Below, piece by piece: positions 32,051-42,060 of a stretch of 64,000 bases of DNA. The notes below the pieces were generated by a model that was not told the DNA's origin, ran no database searches, and saw only the letters and a list, made by a program, of their open reading frames with translations. Origin of the DNA: Micromonospora polyrhachis (GTDB lineage Bacteria > Actinomycetota > Actinomycetes > Mycobacteriales > Micromonosporaceae). How positions within the stretch are numbered: position 1 is the stretch's first letter; every line of letters starts with the position of its first letter. The DNA is taken from positions 2,379,176 through 2,443,175 of the forward strand of contig NZ_JACHJW010000001.1 of NCBI RefSeq assembly GCF_014203835.1. Reading direction: 5' to 3'. The translations under genes and the position numbers were made by a program.

Positions 32051-32503
32051 TCACTTGCGCGGCGGCAGCTTGACCACGCTGACGAAGAACTCGTCGATCT
32101 GCCGCACCACGGTGATGAACCGCTCGAAGTCGACCGGCTTGGTCACGTACGCGTTGGCGTGTAGCTGGTAGCTGCGCAGGATGTCCTCGTCGGCCTGGGA
32201 CGTGGTCAGCACCACGACCGGGATCCGGCAGAGCTGCTCGTCCTTCTTGATCTCGGCGAGCACCTCCCGCCCGTCCCGCTTGGGCAGGTTGAGGTCGAGC
32301 AGGATCAGATCCGGGAGCACCACATCGGCGTACTCGCCCTCCCGGCGCAGGTAGGCCAGGGCCTCCGCACCGTCGGACACCACCGTCAACCGGTTACGCA
32401 GCTTGTGCTCCTCGAACGCCTCCTGCGTCATGAGCACGTCGCCTGGATCGTCCTCGACGAGCAGTACCTCGATGGGGCTCTTGCCATCCGCTGGGGCCGT
32501 CAT
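32051..32503 (-). CDS. Single-domain response regulator (Rcp1-like)
   Basis: A 150-residue receiver domain without an output domain. Acidic residues E17-D18-D19 (VEDDPGD), the phosphorylation site Asp70 in [13 protein letters not shown], Thr in VLTTSQ and the Lys of AYVTKP are all present. The type resembles Rcp1-like regulators that follow phytochrome- or CHASE-type kinases. It starts within the end of the histidine-kinase gene (ATGA overlap, 32500-32503), so translation is coupled, and it is the likely phosphoacceptor from that kinase. Confidence 0.95.
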   Translation of the reverse strand: MTAPADGKSPIEVLLVEDDPGDVLMTQEAFEEHKLRNRLTVVSDGAEALAYLRREGEYADVVLPDLILLDLNLPKRDGREVLAEIKKDEQLCRIPVVVLTTSQADEDILRSYQLHANAYVTKPVDFERFITVVRQIDEFFVSVVKLPPRK

Positions 32504-34293
32504 GTCGTCACCTCATCCCGCTGTTTCCGCTTGGAGTCTTCTTCGTTTTCGTCCGCCGTCGGTCGGTCACCGGACGGGTTCTCGCCCGCCACCGGCTGCT
32601 CACCGGACGAGTCGCCGGCCGTCTCGGCAGCGGGCCGCTCGCTGGCCGTACCGGCAGTCGCCTGATCGACCGGTCCAGTCTCGTCGATGGTTTCGGCCTC
32701 CTCGGCACCGGGCCCCTCCACCAGGTCGTCCAGGCTCGCGACTGCCGGCAGGGTGAACTTGATCTCCGTACCGCCGCCCTCGGCGGGCACAGCCCAGATC
32801 CGGCCGTCGTGGTACTCGACGATCTTCTTGGCGATCGCCAAGCCGATGCCGGTACCGGGGTAGGCGTCCTTCGAGTGCAGCCGCTGGAAGATGACGAAGA
32901 TCTTGTCGGCGAACTCGGGCTCGATACCGATGCCGTTGTCCCGACAGGTGATCTCCCACTCGTCGCCCGCCCGCTTGGCCGTGACATGTACCCGGGCTGG
33001 CACGTCGGGCCGGCGGAACTTGAGTGAGTTGCTCACCAGGTTGACCAACAGGTTGGTCAACAATGCCTCTTCGCCCCGGACGACCGGCAGCTCCGACCAG
33101 GTCAGCTCACCGTCGGCATTGCGTTGGGCCGTCTCGGTCTGCGACGACACCTCCGTCATCAGCTGGTTCAGGTCGATGTCGGAGAAACCGCTGGTCAGCC
33201 GGCCGATCCGGGAGAAGGCGAGCAGGTCGTTGATCAGCCGCTGCATTCGCTGGGCCCCGTCCACCGCGAAGGCGATGTACTGGTCGGCCCGCTCGTCGAG
33301 CTGTCCCGCGTAGCGGCGTTGCAGCAACTGACAGAAGCTGGCCACCTTGCGCAACGGTTCCTGTAGATCGTGTGAGGCCACGTAGGCGAACTGCTCCAGG
33401 TCGCGGTTGGACCGGACCAACTCCTCCGCCTGCTTCTCCAGTTGGCTGTTGACCCACTCGATCCGGGTGCGCGCCTCGCGTACCTCGGCCAGATCCTCGG
33501 CGATCTTCCGGCGCATCCCGTCGATGTCCTCGGCGAGCCGGGCCAGCTCCGGCGGCCCAACCCGCTCGATGCTCCGGTCGTAGTTTCCCTTCGCCACCTG
33601 ACGCACCTGCGCGGCGAGCGCGGTCACCGGGCCGATGATGAGCCGGTTCAGCGAGGTCAGCAGGGCGGTCCCGGCGACCAGTACGACGACCGCCGCGATG
33701 ATGAGCAACAGGACCAGTGCGTTACCGCTCTGCCTGGCGTCCTCGGCGACCCTGTTGCGCAGCTCCAGAATCTGTTCCCGCAGTACGTCCACAGCGGCGC
33801 GTAACTGGTCGAACAGTTGCGTACGCTGCGCCGTGAGCAGGGCCTGTCCGGCGTCCGTACCGCTGGTGGCGGTCGTGTCGATGGCCGGTACGGCGACCGT
33901 GACCCGCCACTGCTCGGCCTGGTCCCGCACGGCGTACAGCTGCCGGCGGATGGCGGGCTGGCTGTCGAGCAGGGCGTCCATCGACGCGATCAGTTCCCGC
34001 TCCTTCTCGACGCCGTCGCGGTACGTCCCCAGCTCGCGCTGGTCCCCGGTGACCGCGTAGCCCCGGACCCCGTTCTGCTGGTCGACCATCGCGTTGAGCA
34101 GCCCCTGCACGTCGATCCGCAGCGGGCCGGTCTTGTTGAGCAGAACGTCCAGGTACTCCCGGTTCTTGGCCGCCACCGTCGCCTCGCCGGCGGCCAGGCC
34201 GGAGAGCACCAGTCCGACCACGACCACCAGCACGCTGACCCGCCGACGTAACGTCCAGCGGCCCCGCCCCGAACCCGATCCGGCCTTGCCCAT
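32500..34293 (-). CDS. Membrane histidine kinase with CHASE3 and HAMP domains
   Basis: A 597-residue sensor kinase. Helix 1 ([20 protein letters not shown]) and helix 2 ([19 protein letters not shown]) flank a periplasmic CHASE3-like region ([18 protein letters not shown]). HAMP follows, then a coiled coil, a HisKA domain with the phosphorylated His in [16 protein letters not shown], and an ATPase domain with [23 protein letters not shown] and [13 protein letters not shown]. The acidic ~90-residue tail is low-complexity. The ATG at 34293 overlaps the preceding stop (TGATG), and the 3' end overlaps the next gene by 4 bp. Confidence 0.95.
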   Translation of the reverse strand: MGKAGSGSGRGRWTLRRRVSVLVVVVGLVLSGLAAGEATVAAKNREYLDVLLNKTGPLRIDVQGLLNAMVDQQNGVRGYAVTGDQRELGTYRDGVEKERELIASMDALLDSQPAIRRQLYAVRDQAEQWRVTVAVPAIDTTATSGTDAGQALLTAQRTQLFDQLRAAVDVLREQILELRNRVAEDARQSGNALVLLLIIAAVVVLVAGTALLTSLNRLIIGPVTALAAQVRQVAKGNYDRSIERVGPPELARLAEDIDGMRRKIAEDLAEVREARTRIEWVNSQLEKQAEELVRSNRDLEQFAYVASHDLQEPLRKVASFCQLLQRRYAGQLDERADQYIAFAVDGAQRMQRLINDLLAFSRIGRLTSGFSDIDLNQLMTEVSSQTETAQRNADGELTWSELPVVRGEEALLTNLLVNLVSNSLKFRRPDVPARVHVTAKRAGDEWEITCRDNGIGIEPEFADKIFVIFQRLHSKDAYPGTGIGLAIAKKIVEYHDGRIWAVPAEGGGTEIKFTLPAVASLDDLVEGPGAEEAETIDETGPVDQATAGTASERPAAETAGDSSGEQPVAGENPSGDRPTADENEEDSKRKQRDEVTT

Positions 34294-35519
34294 CACCGAC
34301 CACCTCCCCGACTCACCAGCAACATCGCCACATCGTCGGCGAGCGGGCCGCCGTTGAGTTCCTCGGTCCGACCGACCAGCCATCCGGGCAGTTGCGGCAA
34401 CGGCACGTGGTGCGAGTCGCCCGCCCCGAGCAGCGCGCTCAGGCCCGGCACGTCGAGCCGTTCGTTCCCCTTGCCGACCCGGCCCTCGATGAGGCCGTCG
34501 GTGTACAGCAGCAGTGACCAGTCCTCCGTGTCGAAGTCCACCTCGAAGGCGACCGGCCGGCGGGGCTGCACGCCGAGCAACAGGCCGCTCGGGGCCGGCA
34601 CCGGTGAGACCGTCCCGGCGGAGAGGATCAGCGGCGGCGGATGGCCGGCGAGCCGGACCGTGGCCCGGTTGCGGGCCAGGTCGAGTCGGACAGCGGCCAC
34701 GGTCGCGAAGATCTCCCGCGCCGACCGCTCACTGATCAGCACCTGCTCTACGGCGGGCAGCACCTCGTCATCGGCAACACCGGCCAGCGTCAGCGCCCGC
34801 CAGGCCACTCGCAGCTCGACGCCGAGCGCCGCCTCGTCCACCCCGTGCCCACAGACGTCCCCGATGATCAGATCGATCCGGTCCGGCGCGGTCTGCACCA
34901 CGTCGAGGAAGTCACCGCCGATCAACGCGGCGTGTCGACCGGGACGATAGAAGGTGTGCACCGCCACCTGGTCGGTGTCCATCAGGGGCTGCGGCAGCAG
35001 GCCACGTTCCAGCCGAGCGGACTCCATCTGCCGCAGTTCCACCTCGCGCAGCCGACGGGCGTTCTCGTCGGCCCGCTTGCGCTCCACGGCGTAGTGCAGC
35101 GCCCGACTCAGCAACACCCCGTCCACCTGGCCTTTGACCAGGTAGTCCTGCGCGCCCTCGGCCACCGCGCCGATGCCCAGGTGCTCGTCCTTGCGGCCGG
35201 TGAGCACGCACACCGCCGCCCGACTGGACATGTCCAGGACCTGGCGTAGTCCGTCGAGCCCCTCGGCGTCGGGCAGGCCGAGGTCGAGCAGCACACAGTC
35301 GACCCCGCCGATCCGCTGCCGGGCCTGGGTCAGGCTGGTGGCGACGACCAGGTCGACCGCCGCGTCGGCCTCGGCCAACAGCTCGCGGACCAGGAATGCG
35401 TCTCCCTCGTCGTCCTCGACGAGGAGAACCCGGAGTCGTTCCCTCTGGGGCAGACGTTGGGGATCACCGGGACCGCCGGGCACCTGGGCCACTCGCGGTA
35501 CGGTGGAGGAGCCGGTCAT
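34293..35519 (-). CDS. Response regulator with PP2C (SpoIIE/RsbU) phosphatase output
   Basis: About 408 residues from the ATG at 35519. The N-terminal receiver (VLLVEDDEGDAFLVRELLAE, Asp in DCVLLDLGLPDAEG, YLVKGQ) is joined through a helical linker (ERKRADENARRLREVELRQME) to a PP2C-type phosphatase. The latter has GGDFLDV, DVCGHGVDEAALG, and LLYTDGLIEGR with NGGPLADDVAMLLV, carrying the metal-binding aspartates. It would dephosphorylate an anti-sigma-factor antagonist or similar protein in response to phosphorylation. First gene of a four-gene coupled operon. Confidence 0.93.
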   Translation of the reverse strand: MTGSSTVPRVAQVPGGPGDPQRLPQRERLRVLLVEDDEGDAFLVRELLAEADAAVDLVVATSLTQARQRIGGVDCVLLDLGLPDAEGLDGLRQVLDMSSRAAVCVLTGRKDEHLGIGAVAEGAQDYLVKGQVDGVLLSRALHYAVERKRADENARRLREVELRQMESARLERGLLPQPLMDTDQVAVHTFYRPGRHAALIGGDFLDVVQTAPDRIDLIIGDVCGHGVDEAALGVELRVAWRALTLAGVADDEVLPAVEQVLISERSAREIFATVAAVRLDLARNRATVRLAGHPPPLILSAGTVSPVPAPSGLLLGVQPRRPVAFEVDFDTEDWSLLLYTDGLIEGRVGKGNERLDVPGLSALLGAGDSHHVPLPQLPGWLVGRTEELNGGPLADDVAMLLVSRGGGR

Positions 35520-35637
35520 ATCGCCACCTCGCTCCTGCCGATGTATGGAATCTTCCCGAGCGCTCGCTGATCCTGCCTTACGCGGCGTAGCCACACAACA
35601 CAGGCGACATCCGTGCCCGGTGCCGTCATCCGAACCG

Positions 35638-36018
35638 TCATCCGAGGGGTCTCTCCGCGTCCGTTCCAGCCGCCCACTGGACCCGTTCCGCCTGCTCGGA
35701 GATTCGTTCCGCCCGCTCGAAGATCACTGCGCCGAGCACCCCGTGCAGGCGACCGCAGTCCTGGCAGTGCAGGTTGTCGTCGAGTCGCCGACCACCACAG
35801 CCCGCACAGGTGCCCCGATCCGCCGGATCACGGTAGCTGGCCAACGCCTCGACCAGCGCCCGGGCCAGGTGCGGTGTGAGTCGGAACTCCCCCGACTCGT
35901 GGCCGTGGTCGATCCCGACCGTGCCGACGGTGGCCGCCGGATCCGGGTCGTACGGCGTGATCCGCTCGACGAATTCCCGCAGCGCGGTGAGCGGATCAGA
36001 CACATGTGCTGATGCCAT
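35638..36018 (-). CDS. Small zinc-ribbon hypothetical protein
   Basis: A 126-residue protein from the ATG at 36018: MASAHVSDPLTALREFVERI, then an acidic/helical middle and CAGCGGRRLDDNLHCQDCG, a C-x2-C ... C-x2-C zinc ribbon. The C-terminal part is helical (GAVIFERAERISEQAERV). No family recognised. Its 5' end is about 100 bp from the divergent M28 peptidase gene; its 3' end is about 120 bp before the PP2C gene start. Confidence 0.75.
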   Translation of the reverse strand: MASAHVSDPLTALREFVERITPYDPDPAATVGTVGIDHGHESGEFRLTPHLARALVEALASYRDPADRGTCAGCGGRRLDDNLHCQDCGRLHGVLGAVIFERAERISEQAERVQWAAGTDAERPLG

Positions 36019-36116
36019 ACGTTCCACGCTATGCGACCGGCCGGATGACCGGTAACCCACCGCGCCCGAGGGCGCGGCAGGATGGTGAGCCCCGACACCA
36101 TCTCAGGAGGAAACCC

Positions 36117-38516
36117 GTGGTGGGCCCACCTCTCACACACCCGGCCGACCGGGCGCTGGCCCGGCCCGCGCGCCGTCCACTAGCCGCCGTGGCGGCGCTC
36201 GCCGCACTGCTCGCCGTCGGCGCCGCCGTCCTCTTCGACATCCGTACCCCCACCCCGCTGGGCGTGGACGCCCCCGCCGACCGGTTCAGCGCCGAACGGG
36301 CGTACGGGAACCTGCGAGTCGTCGCCGACCGGACGCATGTCGCCGGCAGCCCGGCCAACGATCAGGTCCGCGCCCACGTCGAGGGGGTGCTGCGCGGTCT
36401 CGGCCTGGAGACCGAGGTGCAGGACACCATCGGCGGGGAGGCAGGCGAACTCAGTGGCGGCGCGGGGGGCAGCACCCTGGCCCACGTCCGCAACGTGGTG
36501 GCCCGCCTGCCCGGGACCGACTCCACCGGTCGGATCTTCCTGGTCGCGCACTACGACTCGGTGCAGGTCGGTCCCGGCGGCAACGACAACGCCGCCGGCA
36601 CCTCGGCCATCCTCGAAGTGGCCCGGGCGCTGACCACCGGCCCTCGGCCCCGCAACGACATCGTCTTCGTGCTCACCGACGCCGAGGAGGCGTGCCTCTG
36701 CGGCGCGGCGGCGTTCGCCGCCAGTCACCCGCTCGCCGCGGACGGCGGCGTGGTCATCAACCTTGAGGCCCGGGGCAGCACCGGACCGGTCGTCATGTTC
36801 CAGACGTCGGAGAACAACGCCGCCCTGGTGGACGTCTTCAGCCGGGCCGCACCGCACCCGGTGGGCACGTCCTTCGCCGTCGAGGTCTACCGGCTGCTGC
36901 CCAACGACACCGACTTCACCGCCTTCCTGGACAACGGCTTCACCGGCCTCAACTCCGCCTACATCGACGGGGGCGCGATCTACCACACCCCGTTGGACAC
37001 ACCCGAGTCGGTGGACCGGGGCAGCCTGCAACACCATGGCGACAACGCGCTGGCCCTGGCCCGCGAGTTCGGCCGAACCGACCTGACGAGGCTGGAGTCC
37101 TCCACCGACGCCACCTACTTCCCGGTCCCCGGCGGTCTGGTCCGCTACCCGGGCTGGCTGACCTGGCCACTGGCGCTCCTCGCGGTCGGCGCGGTCGGCG
37201 TGCTGGGTTGGTTGGCCCGACGGCGGGGACGCACCTCGTGGCCCCGGATCGCCGCCGGGTTCGGGCTGGCCCTGGTGCCCCTGGTGGTCGCGCCGCTGGC
37301 CGCGCAACTGCTGTGGTGGGCAATCACCACGATCCGCCCCGGCTACGCCCAACTACTCGACCCGTACCAGCCGTGGTGGTATCGCCTCTCGGTGATCGCG
37401 CTGGCCACGGCGGTCCTGTTCGTCTGGTACGCCCTGACCCGTCGACGCACCGGTCCGGTCGCACTGGCCATCGGCGGGCTCGGCTGGCTGGCCGTACTCG
37501 GGGTGGTGTTCGCCGGGCTGGCCCCCGGCGGGTCGTACCTCGCGACGTTGCCGGCGCTGGCCGGGGCGGCGGCGGGTGTGGTGGCGCTCCTGGTCCGACC
37601 GTCCGGACCGTGGGCGGTGGTCGCCGGGGTGGCCGGTGCGGCGGTCGGCGTGGTCATCCTGTTGCCGACCGTGGTGCTGCTTTTCCCCGCGCTGGGCATG
37701 AAACAGGGCGGGGTGGCCGCGCTGGTCACCGTGCTGCTCGGGCTGGCCGCGTTGCCGGTGGTCGACCTGCTGCATCCGCAGGCTGGCGGGCAGCGGGCCA
37801 TGGTCGCGGTCCGGGCCCGGCGGGTCGGTGCCATACCGGCGCTCGCCGCGACCCTCGCGGCGGTGGTCTTCGCCGGGGTCGGCCTGACCGTCGACCGGTT
37901 CGACGCCGCGCATCCCGCACCCACCCACCTGATGTACGCGTTGGACGCCAGCTCCGGCACCGCCCGCTGGCTGAGTCGTGAGACGGATCCGCAGCCGTGG
38001 ACCGCCCAGTACGTCGACGCGCCCGCCCCGGTCAGTGACGACTTCCCGGGCATCGGGCTGCCGGCCGCCAGCGGCGGAAAGCTGCGCAGCGGCCCGGCCC
38101 AGGCGGCCGACCTGCCCGCCCCGGAGATCGAGAAGCTCGCCGATACCACCTTCGGCGGGCTGCGTACGCTGCGTCTGCGACTGCGCCCCCAACGGCCGGT
38201 GCGTCTGGTGACGCTGCACGTCGACGGGACGACGGCGACGGTGGAACAGGCGACCGTGGCCGGTCGGAGCGTTCCGGTGCAGTCCGGCCCGGCCGAGCGC
38301 TGGAGCTTCGGCCTGGTCTTCCACGCCCCGCCCAGCGACGGCATCGAGGTCACCCTGGTGGTACGCCCGATCGGTGGTCAGGTGTGGTTGCGGGCGATGG
38401 ACGCCAGCGACGGGCTCGCCGGCCTGCCCGGTTTCCGGCCTCGTCCGCCGGACGTGGGCATCGTCGGTTCACACAGTTCGGAGATGGTCGCGGTCGCCCG
38501 TACCTTCGCCTTGTGA
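36117..38516 (+). CDS. Membrane-bound M28-family metallopeptidase
   Basis: A 799-residue protein. A helix near the N-terminus (PLAAVAALAALLAVGAAVLF) anchors it. The extracytoplasmic M28 (aminopeptidase/Iap-like) domain spans about residues 55-320, with zinc-binding His145 (LVAHYDSV), Asp157 (GGNDNAAGT), catalytic and metal Glu190/191 (DAEEACLCG), and His290 (YHTPLD). About eight more membrane helices follow (residues ~340-580), then a soluble C-terminal domain of ~200 residues. This is the Fxna/ERMP1-like arrangement: peptidase plus polytopic membrane part. The GTG start has AGGAGG at 36105-36110. Confidence 0.93.
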   Translation: MVGPPLTHPADRALARPARRPLAAVAALAALLAVGAAVLFDIRTPTPLGVDAPADRFSAERAYGNLRVVADRTHVAGSPANDQVRAHVEGVLRGLGLETEVQDTIGGEAGELSGGAGGSTLAHVRNVVARLPGTDSTGRIFLVAHYDSVQVGPGGNDNAAGTSAILEVARALTTGPRPRNDIVFVLTDAEEACLCGAAAFAASHPLAADGGVVINLEARGSTGPVVMFQTSENNAALVDVFSRAAPHPVGTSFAVEVYRLLPNDTDFTAFLDNGFTGLNSAYIDGGAIYHTPLDTPESVDRGSLQHHGDNALALAREFGRTDLTRLESSTDATYFPVPGGLVRYPGWLTWPLALLAVGAVGVLGWLARRRGRTSWPRIAAGFGLALVPLVVAPLAAQLLWWAITTIRPGYAQLLDPYQPWWYRLSVIALATAVLFVWYALTRRRTGPVALAIGGLGWLAVLGVVFAGLAPGGSYLATLPALAGAAAGVVALLVRPSGPWAVVAGVAGAAVGVVILLPTVVLLFPALGMKQGGVAALVTVLLGLAALPVVDLLHPQAGGQRAMVAVRARRVGAIPALAATLAAVVFAGVGLTVDRFDAAHPAPTHLMYALDASSGTARWLSRETDPQPWTAQYVDAPAPVSDDFPGIGLPAASGGKLRSGPAQAADLPAPEIEKLADTTFGGLRTLRLRLRPQRPVRLVTLHVDGTTATVEQATVAGRSVPVQSGPAERWSFGLVFHAPPSDGIEVTLVVRPIGGQVWLRAMDASDGLAGLPGFRPRPPDVGIVGSHSSEMVAVARTFAL

Positions 38517-38778
38517 TCCTTGGGCAAGTGGCGGGTCGGCCTGGGCCGACCCGCCGCTCGGCTCGCATGCCATCGACATCAGACATTGCGGGTGGACAGT
38601 CGACGGGTGCCGCCTATTGCGAGCCGAGCACATAATGAAAGTTCTCCCGCTCGCCATCACCACATCACCACCGACATCCTGCTGAACTGCCGACTACGAC
38701 CGGTTGATCATCGCGCCACCGTACCGGATTCACGACAAATCACCGCTATATCGGAACCATTCATCATGGGAGACGATA

Positions 38779-39813
38779 ATGCAGATAGGTCGATCCGAAG
38801 AGCAACCACCCGCCAAGGCCCATCGACGACTGATCGCCAAGATCCTCATAAGCCTCGCCGGCTTCCTCGTGACATTCAGCATTTCCACCTTCCTGCCGTT
38901 GGGCAATCGGTCCGACTTGCTGTGGAGTCTCGGCGTCTCCCTCTTCGTCGCGGCAGTGGTGTTCATCGCGCAATACCTGTTCGAGGTCGAGAAGCGGCTC
39001 TACGCACTGGAGCAGAGGTTCGACGAGTACCAGCAACGGACGCAGACCGAACTGGCCCGGCACGCGGAGGCCACCGAACGACACCTGTCCGAGGGATTCT
39101 CGAAGATCCACCTGGCCACCGAACTGTTCGGCCTGGTCGAGGCGTCACAACTGAAGCCCGGTGAGATGGCTCAACTGACCAAGCTCGTGCGCAGCCGCAC
39201 GAAAATCACCTCGGCAACGAGTCCGCTGGTGCAGGAGTTCGCCCAGACCGAGATCACTCGGCTGGCCGAATACCTCAAGCAGATCGGCGACGGCAGCGAC
39301 CTGACGTACGAGGGAGAGGACCGGGACTGGATCCTCGGCCTGACAAAGGCGGCCAAGTCAAGCATCAAGGCCACCAGTCTGAGCACGGTGGACGCCGGCG
39401 GCCGGAGCTTCGTCGACGGCGGGGTCTGGCAGACCGATCTCGGTCAGCGCTACCTCGCCCTGCAACGCCAGGCGATCAAGCGGGGGGTACGGGTCCAACG
39501 GATCTTCATCATCGATCGGGACGAGTTGCCGGCGAAGGACCTCGACCAGGTCCTCCAACTGCACTACAGCATCGGAGTCGAGGTACGGACCCTGGACAAC
39601 ACCGCAGCGGCAGCCTTCCACTCCCGGCTACGCGACTTCATCCTCTTCGACGAGGTGCTCAGCTATCAGTCCACGGCGGCAACAACCTTGCGGCAGCTGA
39701 ATCCCATCATCGTCAACACGTCCCTGGTCACCGACCCGGAGCGGGTGAACAAGCGCATCCTCGAATTCGCGGATCTCTGGAACGCCGAGGATGCTCGGGA
39801 GTTCCGGCCCTGA
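38779..39813 (+). CDS. Two-helix membrane protein with coiled coil and PLD-like C-terminus
   Basis: A 344-residue protein of unknown function. Two membrane helices (LIAKILISLAGFLVTFSIST and LLWSLGVSLFVAAVVFIAQ) lie near the N-terminus, followed by a coiled coil (EVEKRLYALEQRFDEYQQ). A cytoplasmic alpha/beta domain from about residue 170 contains WILGLTKAAKSSIKATSL, YLALQRQAIKRGVRVQRIFI and GVEVRTLDN. That strand-helix pattern resembles phospholipase-D-like/DUF effector folds, but no HKD motif is present, so catalysis is doubtful. GGAG precedes the ATG at 38779. It is convergent with a methyltransferase gene. Confidence 0.6.
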   Translation: MQIGRSEEQPPAKAHRRLIAKILISLAGFLVTFSISTFLPLGNRSDLLWSLGVSLFVAAVVFIAQYLFEVEKRLYALEQRFDEYQQRTQTELARHAEATERHLSEGFSKIHLATELFGLVEASQLKPGEMAQLTKLVRSRTKITSATSPLVQEFAQTEITRLAEYLKQIGDGSDLTYEGEDRDWILGLTKAAKSSIKATSLSTVDAGGRSFVDGGVWQTDLGQRYLALQRQAIKRGVRVQRIFIIDRDELPAKDLDQVLQLHYSIGVEVRTLDNTAAAAFHSRLRDFILFDEVLSYQSTAATTLRQLNPIIVNTSLVTDPERVNKRILEFADLWNAEDAREFRP

Positions 39814-39854
39814 CCCACCCGCGCACTCCACACAGAGTTGGGTAGGCACGGTCA

Positions 39855-39888
39855 CGGTGCGGGATCCGGCAACCCGGATCCCGCACCG
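39855..39888. terminator. Strong hairpin between convergent genes
   Basis: A perfect 15-bp stem, CGGTGCGGGATCCGG and its complement, with the 4-base loop CAAC. It lies between the stops at 39813 (+) and 39896 (-), so it probably terminates both. Confidence 0.85.
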
Positions 39889-39895
39889 ACGGATG

Positions 39896-40699
39896 TCACT
39901 GTGGGTCGGTAGTCGTCCGGCCCGTGGCAACGATCATGCCGCTGTAGCCATCCCGGAGCGGTGCGCCAACCTCGATCGACGTGACCGTGACGCCGGTGGC
40001 GACCGTCGCCAGACAACTCTCCACCTCGGTGGCGTCGATGGCGACGGCAGGGAACCAATCGTCACCGACGAAGTACCCCTGCGACTTCGCCATGAACGCG
40101 GTGGCGAACGGTGCTCCCGGCTTGAGTGCTCCGACGAAGGCGTGCACCGCCCGGCGAAACTCGGTCAGATCAGTCGAGAGCGAGCAGGCGACGAAGAACA
40201 TCGTGCCCAGGTCCCACCGGCGATCGGGCAGGTCGAAGACGCTGGCCTGGTGCACCTCGGTACGTTCGGCAAGCGCCACTCGCGGGTCGCTCAACGCGGC
40301 GTAGGCGGGCTGCTCACGGTAGATGTCCCAGAAGGCGTCCCAGTTCTCACCGAACCCCGCCACCTGACGCCTGAGCCAGGCGACGTTGGACGCGCTGTAC
40401 TCCCAGAGATCCAGGTGACTACAGAACGGCAGCATCGCCAGCGAAGGGTAGAGGTTGGTGCCCGCTCCCACATCGACCGCCCGCCCACGGGAATCGATAT
40501 CCGCGTTGGCGAAGAAGTCCCGAACGATCTTCATTATCTCGCGATCGTCGTCCCGTACCGCGCGATAGTTGTGATCGAAATAGGCGTCGGAATCGAAATG
40601 GTCCCAGTCGAACTGATCATTAAAGACATGATCAGCCGCACCCACATGGCCTTTGGCAACCCCTTCAACGCTCTCGGGGTACGGCCTTACGGCACTCAT
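39896..40699 (-). CDS. SAM-dependent methyltransferase (SCO2525/NNMT-like)
   Basis: A 267-residue methyltransferase. It contains FDSDAYFDHNYRAVRDDDRE, SAM motif I AVDVGAGTNLYPSL, LDLWEYSASNVAWLRRQV, and FVACSLSTDLTEFRRAVHAF with LKPGAPFATAFMAKSQGY. The pattern matches NNMT/PNMT/TEMT-like small-molecule methyltransferases and, from memory, the Streptomyces SCO2525-type family. The substrate is not known. The start ATG is at 40699. The gene is convergent with the membrane protein at 38779, separated by a strong hairpin. Confidence 0.85.
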   Translation of the reverse strand: MSAVRPYPESVEGVAKGHVGAADHVFNDQFDWDHFDSDAYFDHNYRAVRDDDREIMKIVRDFFANADIDSRGRAVDVGAGTNLYPSLAMLPFCSHLDLWEYSASNVAWLRRQVAGFGENWDAFWDIYREQPAYAALSDPRVALAERTEVHQASVFDLPDRRWDLGTMFFVACSLSTDLTEFRRAVHAFVGALKPGAPFATAFMAKSQGYFVGDDWFPAVAIDATEVESCLATVATGVTVTSIEVGAPLRDGYSGMIVATGRTTTDPQ

Positions 40700-41032
40700 C
40701 CGATTATTCCCCCTTCACGTTGCCCGATCACCGGCGAACACCTGGCAATCGGCTAGCACCCTGGCAGTCACGACCACCAGAAGAATGCGGGATCTTTTCG
40801 GACTTCAAATCTGAAGCCTGAAATGACGATACGCGCAGCAGGCAAGGGACACAATTCGCCGGACGATGGATTGATATCGCCAAAACGTCTGCTTTGCGGC
40901 GCTTTTTGGCGGATCGTCGGCGCTCCGGGCGGTGGCCCCACCCGCCCACGGGAGCAGAGGACAGCCAAGATACCGCCCTCCCCACCCCCGGCCGCCCCCA
41001 ACCCTCTCCCATCGACACCACCTCTCCTGGCA
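40700..41032. promoter_or_regulatory. Intergenic region with an inverted repeat
   Basis: A 333-bp gap between the methyltransferase start and the oxidase stop, both on the minus strand. The part from about 40745 to 40900 is noticeably more A+T-rich than its surroundings. It holds an inverted repeat CGCCAAAA / TTTTGGCG (40878-40885 and 40904-40911), which could be a terminator of the oxidase gene or an operator of the methyltransferase gene. Short open frames occur but none is convincing. Confidence 0.35.
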
Positions 41033-41986
41033 TCACCTGCCGACCAACGTCACCACCTCGTCCGCACATCCCCAGGAAAGGGTCAGTCCCGCACCGCCGT
41101 GCCCGTAGTTGTGGATGACCGGCACGCCTGACACCGAGTCACGCTCGACCCGTACCCGGGGTCGACTCGGACGCAGCCCCACCAGGATCTTGCGGATGGT
41201 GGCGTTCCGGAACCGTGGTTCCACTTCGGCGCACCGCTCCACGATGGCGATGGCGGACGCCCGATCCGGTTCGAGACTGTCCGAACGGCGCAACGCACAC
41301 CCGCCGAGGACCACGTGATCGCCGTGTGGCAGGAAGTAGGTCAGGTCCTCGTTCTCGGCATTGTCCTGAAAGAAGGTCTCCACGCCAGGGTTGTCGACGA
41401 CGACCAGCTGACCTCGGGTCGGATAGACCTCGTCGTCGGGGACCAGGAACCGGGAGCCCAGTCCGGTGCAGTTGACCAACAATCCCGCACTGCCGGCCAC
41501 CTCTCGCAGCGAATTGATCGCACCGATCTCGACGACCACCCCGAGAGCAGCCAGCCGCCGGGTCAGGTAGGCGAGATAACGCGGCATCTCCACCAGAGGA
41601 ATCGTGTATCGCCAGCCGCTGACGTACCGGGGTGGCAACTCGTCGGCCCGGCACAACTCGAAGTCACCGACCCCGAGCGCCCACTGTGGCGGGTCCATCG
41701 GATAGGGCGCCGCTTCCAGCCCTCGCACCAGACGAACACCGGAGCTTGCGTCCGCCGCGAGCTTCTCCAGGGTGAGTCGGGTCTGTTCACTCCAGTGCAG
41801 CACGCGGGGATCGCTGACCATGTACGGACCCCAGCTCGCGCCAGCAGTGGCGGAGGTGGTCTCCAGTGGCGGACGCTCCGCCCGGACCCGAACGGAGAAT
41901 CCCGCTTCGGCGAGACGAATCGCGGCGGTGAGGCCGGCTACACCCGCTCCGACTACCAGAGCGTCAGACTCTCCAGAGGTCGCCAT
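41033..41986 (-). CDS. D-amino-acid oxidase-like FAD enzyme
   Basis: A 317-residue FAD-dependent oxidoreductase of the DAAO family, oxidising D-amino acids to keto acids with H2O2. It contains the N-terminal dinucleotide fold ALVVGAGVAGLTAAIRLAEAG, TTSATAGASWGPY, LVNCTGLGS, PTRGQLVVVDNPG, HVVLGGCALR and the C-terminal GLRPSRPRVRVE and NYGHGGAGLTLSWGCA. The GLRPxR and NYGHGGAG motifs are diagnostic. ATG start at 41986. It follows the small Smr gene on the same strand, separated by a terminator hairpin. Confidence 0.93.
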   Translation of the reverse strand: MATSGESDALVVGAGVAGLTAAIRLAEAGFSVRVRAERPPLETTSATAGASWGPYMVSDPRVLHWSEQTRLTLEKLAADASSGVRLVRGLEAAPYPMDPPQWALGVGDFELCRADELPPRYVSGWRYTIPLVEMPRYLAYLTRRLAALGVVVEIGAINSLREVAGSAGLLVNCTGLGSRFLVPDDEVYPTRGQLVVVDNPGVETFFQDNAENEDLTYFLPHGDHVVLGGCALRRSDSLEPDRASAIAIVERCAEVEPRFRNATIRKILVGLRPSRPRVRVERDSVSGVPVIHNYGHGGAGLTLSWGCADEVVTLVGR

Positions 41987-42060
41987 TCGCTAATGCTATC
42001 GCCAGATCGACACTCATCAGCAGATGAGTTTCGCCCCAACCGCCCCACAAATCAACAGAA

